Shown: one piece after another, positions 36,743 to 48,253 of the stretch
Layout of the letters: each line of letters opens with the position of its first letter
How positions within the stretch are numbered: the stretch's first letter is position 1
Origin: Monosporascus cannonballus
Lineage: Eukaryota > Ascomycota > Sordariomycetes > Xylariales
Reading direction: 5' to 3'
Length of the DNA: 64,000 bases
Assembly: GCA_004154925.1 (NCBI GenBank)
Contig: QJNS01000746.1
Span: forward strand, 1 to 64,000
The notes under the pieces: model-generated
What the model saw: only the letters and a program-made list of their open reading frames with translations
Databases searched by the model: none
What the model was told of the DNA's origin: nothing
Translations under genes and position numbers: made by a program

Positions 36743-39502
36743 CTAACACTGTCTAGGTTCGTGTGCGCCATTAACTCCATTGGTAATGATCTGGCCCGCT
36801 TGAGACGTATGCCAGTGATCAATAGATTCGTGTGTGGATCCATTAGGTTGTGTAGGTGTGTCAGAGTTACTCGGCGATGTCACCTCATGTTTCTTGCCGG
36901 TAGCATGTGCCTTCTTGGCATTATTGGCATCTTTGTCTCCAATTGAAGCTGTATGCTCAGTATCCGCATTGCCGGGAAGACCAGTCGGAGAGAACTCTGG
37001 GACTGCGGCAGACAAGTGTGATTCTGAGGCTGGGGGACCATTGACGCCATTGGTCATTGGTACAGGGATATGGTCCCCGTTCGTGTAGGGTGCGAAGTGA
37101 GTAGCGCTGTTTGGTGAGAAGACAGCGGGCGCATCAATTGGATAACCTCCATGCATCATACCAGAATAGACCGGCGTCATCGGATGCCCACTATGTCGAA
37201 ACAGAGTCTTCGGGCCCTCATTCTGAGCTGTGTGATCTCTCTGTTCCATAGGCTGAACCCAAGTTTCCCATCCTTCGCGTCGTCGAATTCGGTCCTGTCG
37301 ATCTTCCCCAGTGACAAGTTCAACTCGTTCAGAAGTTTGGCCGGCGTAACGGACGAGATTATAATCGCTGGTTAATTCTTGCATTCTCTTGAATTGAGTG
37401 ATGATGTTCAAGAGGACAAAGCCTTGCGAGTCCATACGGTTCCTTAAAAATAGATCCTTGCAGAGATTATCAATAGAGAAGTAGTACTCAATCTGAGCCC
37501 GAACCAAGCCCAATATACTGGTGTCGAAGTAGTTGAACAGCGGCGGCGGCTGAGGATACATTCCCGGGTCGTAGGAGACACCGACTGGCTGGATCGCCGG
37601 CGGCCTGCCGCTTGAGTGTCGCCCACCATTGGTGGAACGGCCAGCAGACATGGAGTTAGGGCGACCGCGGTGGTTTCCTGCTTGTGGGGCCGGGAACGTG
37701 GCTCCATATGATAGCTGGAAATAGCCAGGACTAAACGGTTGTGAAGTTTGTCGAGATGGAGCACCTGCTTGGAAAGGGTACCCGGTAGCACTCTGTGTGA
37801 ACGGCGGCTGTGATTGGTGGGGCAAACTGGTCGAGCTAGAGTGACCACCACGGCTGCGACCAGCACCCCGTGTTCGTTCGGCTGATCGATGATTAACCCC
37901 ATTTTGAAGGGGGCCGGCCGTCTCCTGAGATGATTGCGGGTTAGTATCCCTAGTTAAGCCAGTGGGCTTTGCGTCATTCTCGGGTTGACAATCAGCGTTA
38001 GTAGCATGTGCAGCCGACTGCGCGGTATTCGTCTCAGCTGGGTCTGTCCGGCCATGCTTCAGCGACTCGGGCTTCGCGTTGCTCTGCTGCGACACAGGTT
38101 AGTACCATTCTTTTATATCAGAATGGGCTCGCGCAAAACCGAGCCCCGGGACTCTTACATTCGAAGTGCTCCCAGTTTGTCTCGGAGCGTCAGCAGAGGT
38201 CGCGGGCTTGCGAGTTTCGCGAGCCTGCATATTATCAACGGAGACGCGCTTAGAAGCTTGGGCCGCGACGGAGGCGGCTCGAGAGTCAGACTCGTTACCT
38301 TGAACACGGCGGTCAGCGGCCTTGTCCATAGTCTAAAGAGGTAGCATACCATTACCATTTGCACCAGGCACGCCAGCATTCTGAGGACCTCGAGAGGTAC
38401 CCTCTCGTCCGACTCGGGTGCTACCAGCCCTGCCACCAACCCGAGGACCACCTCGCGCCGGAAAGGAGGTATTGAAAGCCACGGTCGGAACGAACGGAAC
38501 AGGCACCCATTTCTGTCGAGATTTACCAATAGCCGACTCAACTTTCCCATCTTTTTCATACTTCTCTGCATGGGTTTGCGGTTTCGTTTCCACCGACGCT
38601 GTTTCGGGCGTGGGCCATGAAGCAGCATTGGCGACTGGAGGTAAGGCATCAGGAGCAACTCTGCTTTCATTTTCATTCGCTCTGGATCCTCTGGGGGCAG
38701 ATCTGCGGAAACTCTGGTCGCCATTGCTACGCGCCTGCTCAGGGGCTTTCTTCTGTGGCTTGTTGCTAGTGGAGAGTACCTTATTCTGTGTAGCGGACGA
38801 CTGTGTGGCATCGTAGAGCGGGCGTTGCTTTTGGTCCGAATTGGAGGCCTCGACGCCGACGTTCCCGTTAGCTGGGGAGGGCGGCTGAGCCGCCAGTGGC
38901 GGGGCTACCTTAGCCTTCGCCGCCTGCGCTTCCCGTCTCTGCTGCCAAACATTGACTGCTGGAATCGGAGCCTCGAACAACTCAGGCTGAGGCTGCGGCG
39001 AGTTCTCCTTCCTGTCTTGATTCTGCTCGGGGTCTTCGCCATTCTCAGACACCTTGCTCTTCTTTCCCTTCTTTCTCCTCCCATCGCTGGAGTCATGCGG
39101 ATGTGGACTCGAGTTAGAGCCCTTCTCCCGCTTCTCGGGATTCGGTGGTGGAATCTCCCCTAGGGGCTTTTCCATGCGTTGACTGGTAAAGGCGGATTCG
39201 GAAGGCGCTTTAGTGGTTGCCACAGACTCGTCGTCAAAGGGTTTTGGCTCTCCTTCAGAGCTGCCTTGATCCGGTCGGGCAGGAGCCGCTGAGGCCTGTT
39301 CCACAGACTCGCATTCATCCGGAGCTGTGGGAACAGTAACCGATGATACACTACTGCCACTCTTCGTAGGAGTAGCAATATCCTGGCTAGACTTGCTAGG
39401 AGCCGGCGTTGTTTGGTTCTGACCCGATTGTGAAGGAGCCGCCTGTGATATGGACTGGCCTTTCGCAGCCTGGGCATACGAGAAGGTTGTCGCAGTCGAC
39501 AT
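36743..39502 (-). CDS. La-motif RNA-binding protein (Sro9/LARP-like)
   Basis: Exons 39502-38350, 38298-38159 and 38086-36743. The first intron is 51 nt (GTATGC...TTCAAG; GTAATG 6 nt earlier is also in phase) and the second has a perfect TACTAAC-type branch. The product is 878 residues. The La motif lies at about residues 613-690: NYFDTSILGLVRAQIEYYFS, then DNLCKDLFLRNRMDSQGFV and LLNIITQFKRMQEL, with the aromatic and Asp residues that hold RNA 3' ends or poly(A) in La proteins. The rest is low-complexity: Gln/Pro/Ser/Ala-rich N-terminus, RG-rich patches (RGGPRVGGRAGSTRVG) and Asn/Gly-rich tail. No RRM follows, as in Sro9/Slf1 and LARP1-type proteins that bind polysomal mRNA in the cytoplasm. 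The start MSTATTFSYAQAAKG is chosen because a likely leader intron (GTATGC...CTAACTCAG) ends 5 nt before it; an in-frame ATG at 39538 is the alternative. Confidence 0.88.
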
Positions 39503-42500
39503 GGCTCCTGAGTTAGTCTTAGCAGTGCCAACAGACATGCTATCTGAATGGGCCGGCATACGCTGGAGAGCAGAGACACAAGGGAGCGCAGTCTGCTGTG
39601 CGCGCCTTTCAAGCGTACAAGGTCTGTCCGCGTCCACCTACACACCGGACTCACGACCGGCTCGCAAGCACCTCACCCTTCCTAGGGTTGCTTTTCAAGA
39701 GGGTCGATAAGGGCAGATAGGATACAGCGGAAAAGGTGGACGGAACGAATGGAAGGTGCCTTTTCTTTTCTTTTATTTTCTTCGGTTGCCCCACGGACGA
39801 AATGACAAGCGAAACGAGAAGATACGGGGTGCTCGAGTTTCAATGCTGGTCTGCACCCGGTAGGACAACTGGTTGTAGGAGCCAAAAGATACTATTCGAG
39901 GGTTAAAAGGGGAGAGGGAGGAATAGGTAAAGATGGTAGAGCTTGAAGGAATATCTCGGGTAAGTCCCAGGGTAGCCCCAAGGTTGGCGTGGTACCCAAT
40001 CGCACGAGTAAAGAGACTTTTTTGAGAATTGGATGCGGGGTGCACTAAACGTACAGAGGCGCACCAGAAAATGTCGAAATTCGAGGATGCGACCGGCCTA
40101 CAAGATCAAACCGAGAATTCCGAGTCTGGCCAAGTGCAAAGGTCAGTCGGTGAGGGGAAGGAGGAAGTAGGAAGATTGTCGAACAATCCAAAGCTGGTGC
40201 GCCGGTAGGACAAGGGCAAGAGGCGCGCAGGTGAGGGTGTGAAGGAGGGCAAGGGAAAGATTAAAAAATATTGCTCGTAAAATTGTATTTGGTGGAAGAA
40301 TGGAGCAAGAAAACGTGGCCTAGTGCAGTGAGGTATAATTTGTTGGTAATGCTTTTTAAGTTTGGAAGGGGAAAAGGTTGCTTGTAGGATAGGTACCTAG
40401 TTATTAACCAAGGCGGATAAAAAGGGGAGAAATTTACAAATTCACGGCTCACGGAACAGAACAACTACCAGAAGGTCCTACCTAATCAGGCGCTCGTATC
40501 AAAAGTGTTAAGGCGGGACAGCCTGGTTATTATTAGTAAGGTCGAGATGGGAAGATCTGAATCAATACAAGGTTGCTATGTATTCTACAGGAAGAATCGG
40601 GATAGATGTATGTACCTCACTAGGTTGGTGTCTGTAGGGCGGTAGCTGAGTACCACAATAACACTTTAGTGCTACCCAGTAGGTACATGTCCTTGATGCT
40701 GCACAAGGCGTCTTATCGGTAGGTGCCGAGCCGAAGGCACCAACCTATGGACATACATAATTAGATACCACAGCTTATACAAATGCAAACAAGACATGAC
40801 GACAATGTAGTTATGTTGTAGATTTTATTGAAATGTGTAAGCAAACAATCAAGAACGCACCAAGATGCCCAGTGGTTTAACTAGGTAGAATTGATATAAG
40901 TTACCCTAAGGCTAGGTAGCCTTACGTTGTCTACCGTATGTATTACTACTATAACCTACTCATTACCTAACAGCTAAGTAAACCGTGGTCTCACCTGCTA
41001 TGTGACAAGAAGGTACTGCCAGAGGGGTACTGCGCCTGACCTGGTACTACTAACTTCTAACAGTGAGTTGCCCGCATGGGGACTCTGGAAATAGATACCT
41101 AGGCTATGTAGAAGAGTTGAGGAGCGAGAAACGAGGTGATAGTTCAAGTTGAGCTGACAATGTTTCCAATGTATGTCTACCGACACCTCTGGGCATGCCT
41201 TGATTCGTAAAAGTAAGTAGGAGTTTAGGTAATGCCTAGGTGCCTAGGTAACACATCGCTGAGGTGCATGAGTATGGACTTGCACACAGATACCTACATA
41301 GGGGAGTTCCAACATACATAACACAACTTCGGTATTCTTAGTAGGGATTGATATCTGTTTTCTGGGGTAAGGCGGGTCTCCCTGTGGTGTAGTGGGCGAA
41401 ATAACCGTCATGAAAGGTTCAAGAGGCGGATCCTACAAATACCTGTCTTGTTTGAATAAGAGCCTGAAGAGCCAGAAGAGTCGCGATGGTGCATATGTGT
41501 GAGGGATATATATTCCCGAGTTACGAATCTCTCCGAGTGACGTCAATCCAGAGACGCAGTTGCGTAGTTCCGGGACCGGCAAGTATCCTGATACTTGGAC
41601 GCCTTCGTGTTTATCTTCCAAAGAAGGATTGCCGAGTTGAGCTATGTCCATTCTCTATACCAAGGACCATATCTCAAATTTACTAACTGTGGCATCAAGG
41701 TCTTTGTATAGCCGTATAAGCTAGTTTTAGCTGTCCAGTGGGAGCAGTGGCTTGTTTTCCGCTCGTCACTTTGTCATACACTAACCCAAATAATCAGTCC
41801 CCTCGGAGTCCACCATGCTTGTTTCTAGATGAAGCTACAACAGGCAGACAGGCCAGGGACTGGCGCCATGGAGGCATGTCCAAACAGAAAGAGGCCAGTT
41901 CATAAGCTAAAGCCTTGCTACTTGATATCTCCTCTGTCTGGATGCGCTATGGATGCTTAGGGAAACCCAAACACGAAGTAACATAGGTAGTATGAGTGTA
42001 CTTGAATCGCTGCTACATAGTTATAGGGAGAATTCTCGCGAGAATCCTCAAATGTGTTTGCAGATCAGCTCTCCAGGTTTAAGAGTGCTTACCTACTTAC
42101 CTATAAAGCGATGTAAGACTCACTACATGGGTCTCCATTCTGTCGCGAGAATGCCAGGTATGGTTTAGAGATGTTTACCGAGGTAGGTTTCTTGAAAACC
42201 CGAGTTTGGGCATATGGACCAGGCCGCATAAGAGTGTTCTAACGTCCTAGAGTCCTGCAGAACCGCTGTGTGTGTCATCGAGAAGAGACAATAAAGTAGG
42301 GTCTTATTGGCTCCGGGTAGGTGAACCATTCAAGATCTGGCCGCCTTCACTTGTCCAGTGCTGACTGGGCTATTAGACATGGATTCCTCAAAAGTGTAAA
42401 CTGAGAGAAAGTATTCGGTAGTCGATTGAGTTTGCCGGGCATAACCGGCCGAGGCCTATCCACAAAAGCAATAGAGGGCTGCATACCGTACCTTATATGC

Positions 42501-43033
42501 CGAGCTAGTATGATTGATATATTAATGCCAATGCCAGTACATTTCAATTTTGGTCCGTGGGAGTAACCAAAGTTATAAGGGGCGACTGACTAACTCGGTC
42601 AAAACTTGAGGGTGCTGTCGACAGCGAGGGCAAGCCACATCGATATATAGTCTCTAAAAATAAATCACTTGTGACTAATTTAGGTATGGGACGTTATCTC
42701 GAAGTAATTCGGTGGCATCGAAGTCTAATAGCCGGGAACAACTAGACAGCTCGATATCTATAGTCAACAGTGTCTCTTATAGCTCTTAATATGTAATTAC
42801 GAAATGTCATGGTGGACACCCAAGTCTTACCTGCCCAAACGAACATTTAACACCATCATCCCGCCAGAGTATACGATAGAAGGATCGTAGTTCGCACAGC
42901 CGGTGCTGTCTTGAGTCGTTTTTGTTCTCCCTGGTGCTCTCTATTGGAGGCACCTTCCTTACCTGCGGCCCACGAGTTGGCGTTCAGAGATTTTATTATA
43001 CATTGGATAATCAAACAGGACACATTCCTACCG
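39503..43033. other. Gene-poor stretch rich in CCTAGG/TAGGTA words
   Basis: About 3.5 kb lacks a supported gene. The first few hundred bases are the promoter and leader of the La-motif gene. The remainder is dotted with TACCTA/TAGGTA and CCTAGG words (for example 40395, 41098, 41235-41252) and a 14-bp palindrome, ATTCTCGCGAGAAT (42032-42045). Confidence 0.45.
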
Positions 43034-44244
43034 CTAGCCCGTCATCCAGGCCGCTGCCCTTCTAGCGCCAAAGCTGGTGGCAAAGCGCAGACCACTCGAG
43101 CCCATGGGGAAATAACTGACCAGATACCATACGAGGCAGGCAAGCTGTATGGCCGCAGAGACGAGAGTGAGGACAGTGTTTCGAAGCTGCAGGAAGTTAG
43201 TCGAAAACCCTGACTAAGCACCGAGGACCGCCGGCTCACCCCAATGGAGCAGTAGATAGACAATGCTAACGAACCAAAGTAGGCCGCGGTGAAAGGAAGA
43301 CGAGGCCCGGAACTTAGGTGCTGGAAATAGGCCATAGGCCCCATCATAACTGCGAATGAAGACAGGAACAGAATCGATCCAGAAGTCCATCTTGAAATAG
43401 AGTCAGTCAGTATTTTCATTCTGGAAGGGGGTTTGCGCAGCCTCGACTGGGGGGATTTGCGGAGTAGGAGGTAAAAACGACAAGACGTTGAAAGAAGGTT
43501 AGACCCGCGAGGTTGATCACCCGTACCGCTGCGAGATGAATGGATATGCGGGCCGGCTGGATTGCACGATCTCATATAGATAACCACTGAGAACGGAGGT
43601 CCAGGGGTCACGAGGATGAGACAGTGCATAGGGAGGACTAGACACTAGCAAGGGTAGAAGAAGAATACGGAAGCCTTACAGGATGACAAACTTTGCAGGC
43701 CTAGCTAGCAGGACGGGCCATAAGGCAAAGCAAAGAACAAAACAAGCGAGGGCACCTAGGTTGCAGGCACCAAATACCAGCATGCGGTCCCAACGACTCA
43801 CTAGATCAAAGATTGAGATCTTGGGTCAGCTTCGCAACATCTATTGCGGGTTGTGTTCGTCCATGTGCAATAGTGGAGCACGGCGGGTGGAAGATGCACA
43901 TGCTGGCCACGAAGACACGCTGCAGGGGAGTTAATACGGGAGAAGGGGTGGGGGTTCGATGTGCGGGATACGAGTTGACAGGTATATGGATATATAATAT
44001 TAGAGCCGGACATAAACTCACAGGCAAGCCAGCCTTCTTCTTCATCGCGGCGATTACTGGCAGGTAGAGGAGCGCCGGCGCTTTCGGTAACAGGAAGCTG
44101 GACGTAGCCCCGGCTGCTGAAGGGATTAAGTGACTTTATCGATGAGAGGAGACCTGACTGTTGCGAAGTGTTGACTGGGAAGTCTGGATCACGTCGCGAC
44201 CAGCCCAGCGAATTCATAGATTCTCTAAATGACGCAGAGGCCAT
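43034..44244 (-). CDS. sft2: Golgi vesicle transport protein Sft2
   Basis: Four exons: 44244-44022, 43800-43680, 43390-43240 and 43186-43034, with GT-AG introns of 221, 289 and 53 nt. The product is 215 residues, the same size as yeast Sft2. Sft2 is a small tetraspanning Golgi membrane protein that helps endosome-derived vesicles fuse with the Golgi and acts redundantly with Got1. The spliced protein has a cytosolic N-terminus (about 75 residues, NPFSSRGYVQL) and then four membrane segments: MLVFGACNLGALACFVLCFA; SILFLSSFAVMMGPMAYF; LPFTAAYFGSLALSIYCSIG; and NTVLTLVSAAIQLACLVWYL. Between them is the family hallmark GPMAYFQHLSSGPRLPFTAA, and the protein ends SYFPMGSSGLRFATSFGARR. The exon 1 start is the first ATG (44244). 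The exons are too short to stand out as open frames. Confidence 0.95.
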
Positions 44245-45034
44245 ATTGCTGGGTACAGTCCGTCACGTATTCAAATGTCCTCCTATATGCAACACTTGGT
44301 ACCCAATACCTGATGAATGGTATCCGCTTCCCGGGTTGTATAGCTCCGCGAACTCTGGTGGTTCAGAACCGGACAGGTTTGATGCCTTGGTAATCAATGC
44401 GAGGGTGTCGCCGTCACGCACTCGACTCTTTCAGTTTAAGAGGGGGTTGTAAATTGGACGCTATGTTATTCAGGCGCGGATAAAGGTTGTGGGGAGTGGA
44501 TAGGAAGGGTGCCGAATGACCACCCCTCTGGTAATGAGGCTGGAAATCTGGTATTGAGGTAGGTGGTGGTATGTAACTCAGGTATTGAGGGCCGATTGCA
44601 CCTTGAAAGGTAGATCGAAGTCAGGAGGAAAGGCGCTTGCTAATATTCTTGGGCGAGTCACGTCTTATTCCTTGTAGGTTCATGTATCGCTTTAGTTGGG
44701 TTGGGGTGTGTGGGGAATTGCCCACCTAGTACCTATGTAGTCCCTAAAGCTGGGTGCTGCAAGACTGTAACCCAAAACTGGCTTATCGATTACAGATGCC
44801 CATGTACTTTGCTTACGATTATAACTACAACCAAGTACTTGGCCAATGAAGAAACAGCGTCATATATAGAGTACCGTTCTGGTATTTGTGCAGCCTACGT
44901 GTAGATATAGAAAGTTAGGCGATCAGCCAGTGGCCACGGGAACGATCTGTTGTGGGCCAAGATGCGACACCCGCTCCCACAAAATGCCCACAAAATGGAT
45001 GACTTCCACATAATCAGCTAGAGCAGTGCACGTA
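44245..45034. other. Upstream region of sft2 and left flank of the transposon pair
   Basis: No gene is seen. Three imperfect copies of GGTA(A/T)TGAGG occur at about 44530-44590. The last 15 bp form the left half of the palindromic transposon target. Confidence 0.45.
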
Positions 45035-45065
45035 CCAATGCACACCCCCCCATTTGCACACCCTA
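45035..45065 (+). repeat. Left terminal inverted repeat of element A
   Basis: Begins CCAATGCACACCCCCCC and ends CACACCCTA. It pairs with 46805-46835. Confidence 0.85.
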
Positions 45066-45149
45066 GCTGTCCCACAACTAATAACACCTTCCTTTTTACA
45101 ACAATAACAACTCAACCAATTATTATCGGAATTACTTCAAACTTCGAAT

Positions 45150-46480
45150 ATGGATCACGATCGCGAGTATCGATTAGTCCGAGCCGGAATGGGCGTAAAA
45201 AGTGGCCTTTCGAAAAAACGCGCGGTCTTCAAATGAGATGTTAATCGAACTACTCTAATACGAAGGATATAAGGGTAATAGGAACGTTACAAAGCTTAAA
45301 AACGTAATAACGCTTAATACCTTCCGAAAAACGCTTTTTAGCTTTATGAATCAAGAATAAAGAAACTATTGGGCGTTTTTCTATAACGATTAAAGTTTTT
45401 GATTTTGCTTTATATATTTTAAAGATTCGTAGAGATATAACGAATATAAAAAAGCATTGGATCGATAGCTTTTTATATCGCAATAACGATATATTATTTA
45501 AAGATTTACGTATTTTTAAGTCCTTTCGAATTAGGCGGGGCAGGTTATAAAGAATTGCAATCTTTTACAAATTCTTCGGCCGCGAAATTGATAATAAAAA
45601 CGTCAAGCCTAAGAATACCATTAATCTAAACGAGAACGGCATCCAGGAAGGCGAATTCAATACGGGCAGAGTCCTAGGAAACGTTTTACGTAAGAAATCG
45701 AAATTAAGAAGTCCGAATTTACGATCTGGATATTTATTTTAAAGATATATATGAGAATAACAAAAGGTTATTACTATTTGTAATATTTATAAAAAAGTGG
45801 CTTCAGCTCTAATAGTGCCCAAATATATTTATTTCTTAAATATATAATAATATCGTCAAGCTGAAATAACTTAAGAGTAATTGTATAATAGCTTTGCGAA
45901 GTTTTATAACTAGAAACTCAAATTAAAAACGAATAACTTATTTTTATTTTAAACGGCTATATTACTTATATATCGGTTTTCTTTATTTTTTATTATATAT
46001 TCAAAATACAACTAATATATATATCTTTATATATCTTTTATTTAACGTAACCATTAGATTTTGTAATATTTTCTTCGTTAAAGTATTATTATTGTTTTAA
46101 TACTCGTAAGTAATAGTTTTATAATACGTTTACAACTATATAAAAATAAAGGTTTTTTAACACTTATTACGACGCTTTTTTAAAGACCTTTACTTTATCT
46201 AATATTCGGTTAAATTTTTTCCGAGCAGAAGTTGTATTATTTAACTTTAAAAAGATTCTATTAAATCTAAAACTAATTAACATCAATCGTTAGCCGGTTA
46301 TTTCTAAGAAAAAACACCGCCAGAAATAATCCTAAAACGTTTTTTTATTCTAAAGTAAAGCCATGATTTAAAATACCAATTTAGGAAGCTGAAAAACGAA
46401 CTAGATAAAGTTAAACGCGACTTTAAAACCCTAATTAACAAAACTAAGAAAATTATTAATTTTTAAACCGTAAAAATCGC
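45150..46480 (+). pseudogene. Broken Fot1/pogo-like transposase of element A
   Basis: Reading starts at an ATG (45150, MDHDREYRLVRAGMG) and soon meets stops. Further on, at about 45574-45680, the remnant FGREIDNKNVKPKNTINLN can be read, running into ENGIQEGEFNTGR. In Fot1/pogo transposases this place has an N-M-D-E-x-G box with the first catalytic Asp; here it is N-L-N-E-N-G, consistent with G-to-A RIP change of the Asp codon. A charged coiled-coil-like tail (KLKNELDKVKRDFKTLINK) lies near 46390-46450. Multiple stops and frame breaks mean no active enzyme. Confidence 0.7.
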
Positions 46481-46804
46481 GGACTTAAGGTATTAATTTC
46501 GCAAAAAAGATTTCGAAATAAAAGATTTAACGCTTTTATTTAGAAAGAAAATCAAGATAACGGACCTTAATAGGCGTTATGCAAAGTAGCAGAATATATA
46601 GGAGTTTAGAAATGGTCTTAAGAAGTAGTAAACGAAGTTAACCGCTAAGAGAAAATCTTTTAACACTATAACAAAGGATTTCTTTAAATCTCATGATAAC
46701 TATAAAGCTCTCGGTGCAAATTATCATAAAAGAGCCACTTCTGTATAAATAGCTAGTGAATTGAGCTGTAAAATAACAATTTGTTCTCCGAGGTGGGCTC
46801 AGCT

Positions 46805-46835
46805 TAGGGTGTGCAAATAGGGGGGTGTGCATTGA
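46805..46835 (-). repeat. Right terminal inverted repeat of element A
   Basis: The complement of the left end, with two C/T differences. It is immediately followed by the TA shared with element B. Confidence 0.85.
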
Positions 46836-46837
46836 TA

Positions 46838-46866
46838 CAGTGAGAGGCCAAAATAATCCGGCCCAA
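46838..46866 (+). repeat. Left terminal inverted repeat of element B
   Basis: Starts CAGTGAGAGGCC, ends CGGCCCAA. It pairs with 48225-48253. Confidence 0.88.
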
Positions 46867-47189
46867 CCCCACAACTTTTAGCCACACTCATATTTATTAA
46901 CAGCTTCACATATATATATTTTAATCAAATAAAATCGTAAAAATAAACGGACTCTAGTATTATATTTGTTTGTTTCTAAGCTTTAAACTCGTATATACCA
47001 ATCTTTAGCCTTTTTAACAGCCCGCAGCCGTTTCTTTATAGATATAATAATCTTTATTATAAAAGTATTTGGGATAGCTTTTTACGCTTTATGCAAATAC
47101 TCGATAAAACGGATGATATCCAGTTTAATTTTTTTTGGAATTTCTAAAAGTCCGGAAATATCTTTTTTAGATTTCTTTTAAGTGCAGCT

Positions 47190-48148
47190 TATATATATTT
47201 AATTGGATTAAAATTAGGTTTATATGGTAACTAATTCGAAAAAACCTTTATAACGTTATTTATTAATTAGTTTAGGGATTTTTCGTAAACGTGTATAATA
47301 ACGTTATTCTGTTAAAAAAGACGCCAGGGCTTATAAATCGGTAATAATCCTTCGCCTAAAGTTATTCGATAATTCCAATTATTAATTCTTCGTTTAAAAC
47401 CGTCTAGTTTTGGGGTTGGGTTGCGTTGTATGACGATAAAAGGCGTACGATACCCTTTCCTATCCGTTCCGATCTATATTCTATCCCAAATCATAATGGA
47501 TATATTCGTTTTAACGTAATTCTTAAGGTTAACGAATTACTTGTTTCATTTTTCGGACGGGAAACGGAATACTTAAGCCGTTGGGCTACTGGAGGAATTT
47601 TGGCAAGAAAATTCGTCGGAAAATATAGCCTAGAATTATTAGCTAAAAGTTATAATAATTTTAACGTTACGTATCTATAATAAATTTTTAAAATAAATAA
47701 GCTAATAATATACAAAGGTATATTTAGTTTTCGGTATTTTTTTTTAAAAAAAGTAATATCTTTTTTTAAGATGTTTATTTCTAAAAAATCTGCTTTTTTA
47801 TAATATACTTAATAAAACGGATGTTAATTTTAAATCCGATTATTTTCCGAATATTTTTATACGTAGTTTTCTCGGTTTTTTTATAAAGTAAAAAAATTTA
47901 TCTTTTTTAACGTTTCGAAAAGCCCGGGCGATTTTTTTTTGTTTCGGATCGAAAGTGCGGCTGTTTTTCCAGTCGTTAATAATAAAAGTAATAACGGATT
48001 TCGAGGTTTTAAATAAGTCCGTTAAGCGACGTTATGGTATCCCAAGTTTATTTGCAGTAATAATGCAAGCTCTTTTTCTAGAAGTAAATTCCTGACCTTT
48101 GTGACGACCGGTAGCCAATTCGGCGCAAAAAGCTTCGAAATCGGCCAT
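47190..48148 (-). pseudogene. Broken Tc1-like transposase of element B
   Basis: Minus-strand reading from the ATG at 48148 gives MADFEAFCAELATG and then FTSRKRACIITANKLGIP, a helix-turn-helix-like start, followed by a stop and more coding-like sequence (LTDLFKTSKSVITFIINDW). Near 47480-47420 a strand MIWDR...GYRTPFIVIQ resembles the central catalytic strand. At about 47200-47222 LPYKPNFNPIKYI is readable where Tc1/mariner enzymes have S-P-D-L-N-P-I-E: the catalytic acidic residues have become N and K, as RIP (GAT to AAT, GAA to AAA) would produce. It is inactive. Confidence 0.72.
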
Positions 48149-48224
48149 GATTTGAAGAAGTTATGAATTTTGGAAAGTTGAGTATCATCGAGAAGTGGTT
48201 TTGAAAATCGAGTGGCTGGGAAGC

Positions 48225-48253
48225 TTGGGCCGGATTATTTTGGCCCCTCACTG
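48225..48253 (-). repeat. Right terminal inverted repeat of element B
   Basis: The complement of the left end with a single transition; followed by TA (48254-48255). Confidence 0.88.

Larger units (their letters stand above)
45035..46835 (+). mobile_element. Element A: Fot1/pogo-like TIR transposon, RIP-degraded
   Basis: The 1801-bp element is bounded by 31-bp terminal inverted repeats (45035-45065 and 46805-46835; 29 of 31 match, both mismatches C/T transitions) and flanked by TA on both sides (45033-45034, 46836-46837), as expected for the Tc1/mariner superfamily. The interior is AT-rich with scattered stops. The plus-strand transposase remnant shows a Fot1/pogo-like catalytic box. TIR ends begin (C/T)CAATGCACACCCC. 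It shares its right TA with element B. Confidence 0.85.
46838..48253 (-). mobile_element. Element B: Tc1-like TIR transposon, RIP-degraded
   Basis: The 1416-bp element has 29-bp terminal inverted repeats (46838-46866 and 48225-48253; 28 of 29 match, one A/G difference) starting CAGTGAG(A/G)GGCCAAAATAAT, and TA on each side (46836-46837, 48254-48255). The CAGTG...CACTG ends and TA duplication are typical of Tc1/mariner elements. It carries a broken transposase on the minus strand. Confidence 0.88.

Noticed and set aside
38155..38811. Long open frames opposite or offset to the La-motif, DUF3824 and npr3 genes
   Set aside because: They are out-of-frame shadows of GC-rich coding exons whose real frames carry clear domains.
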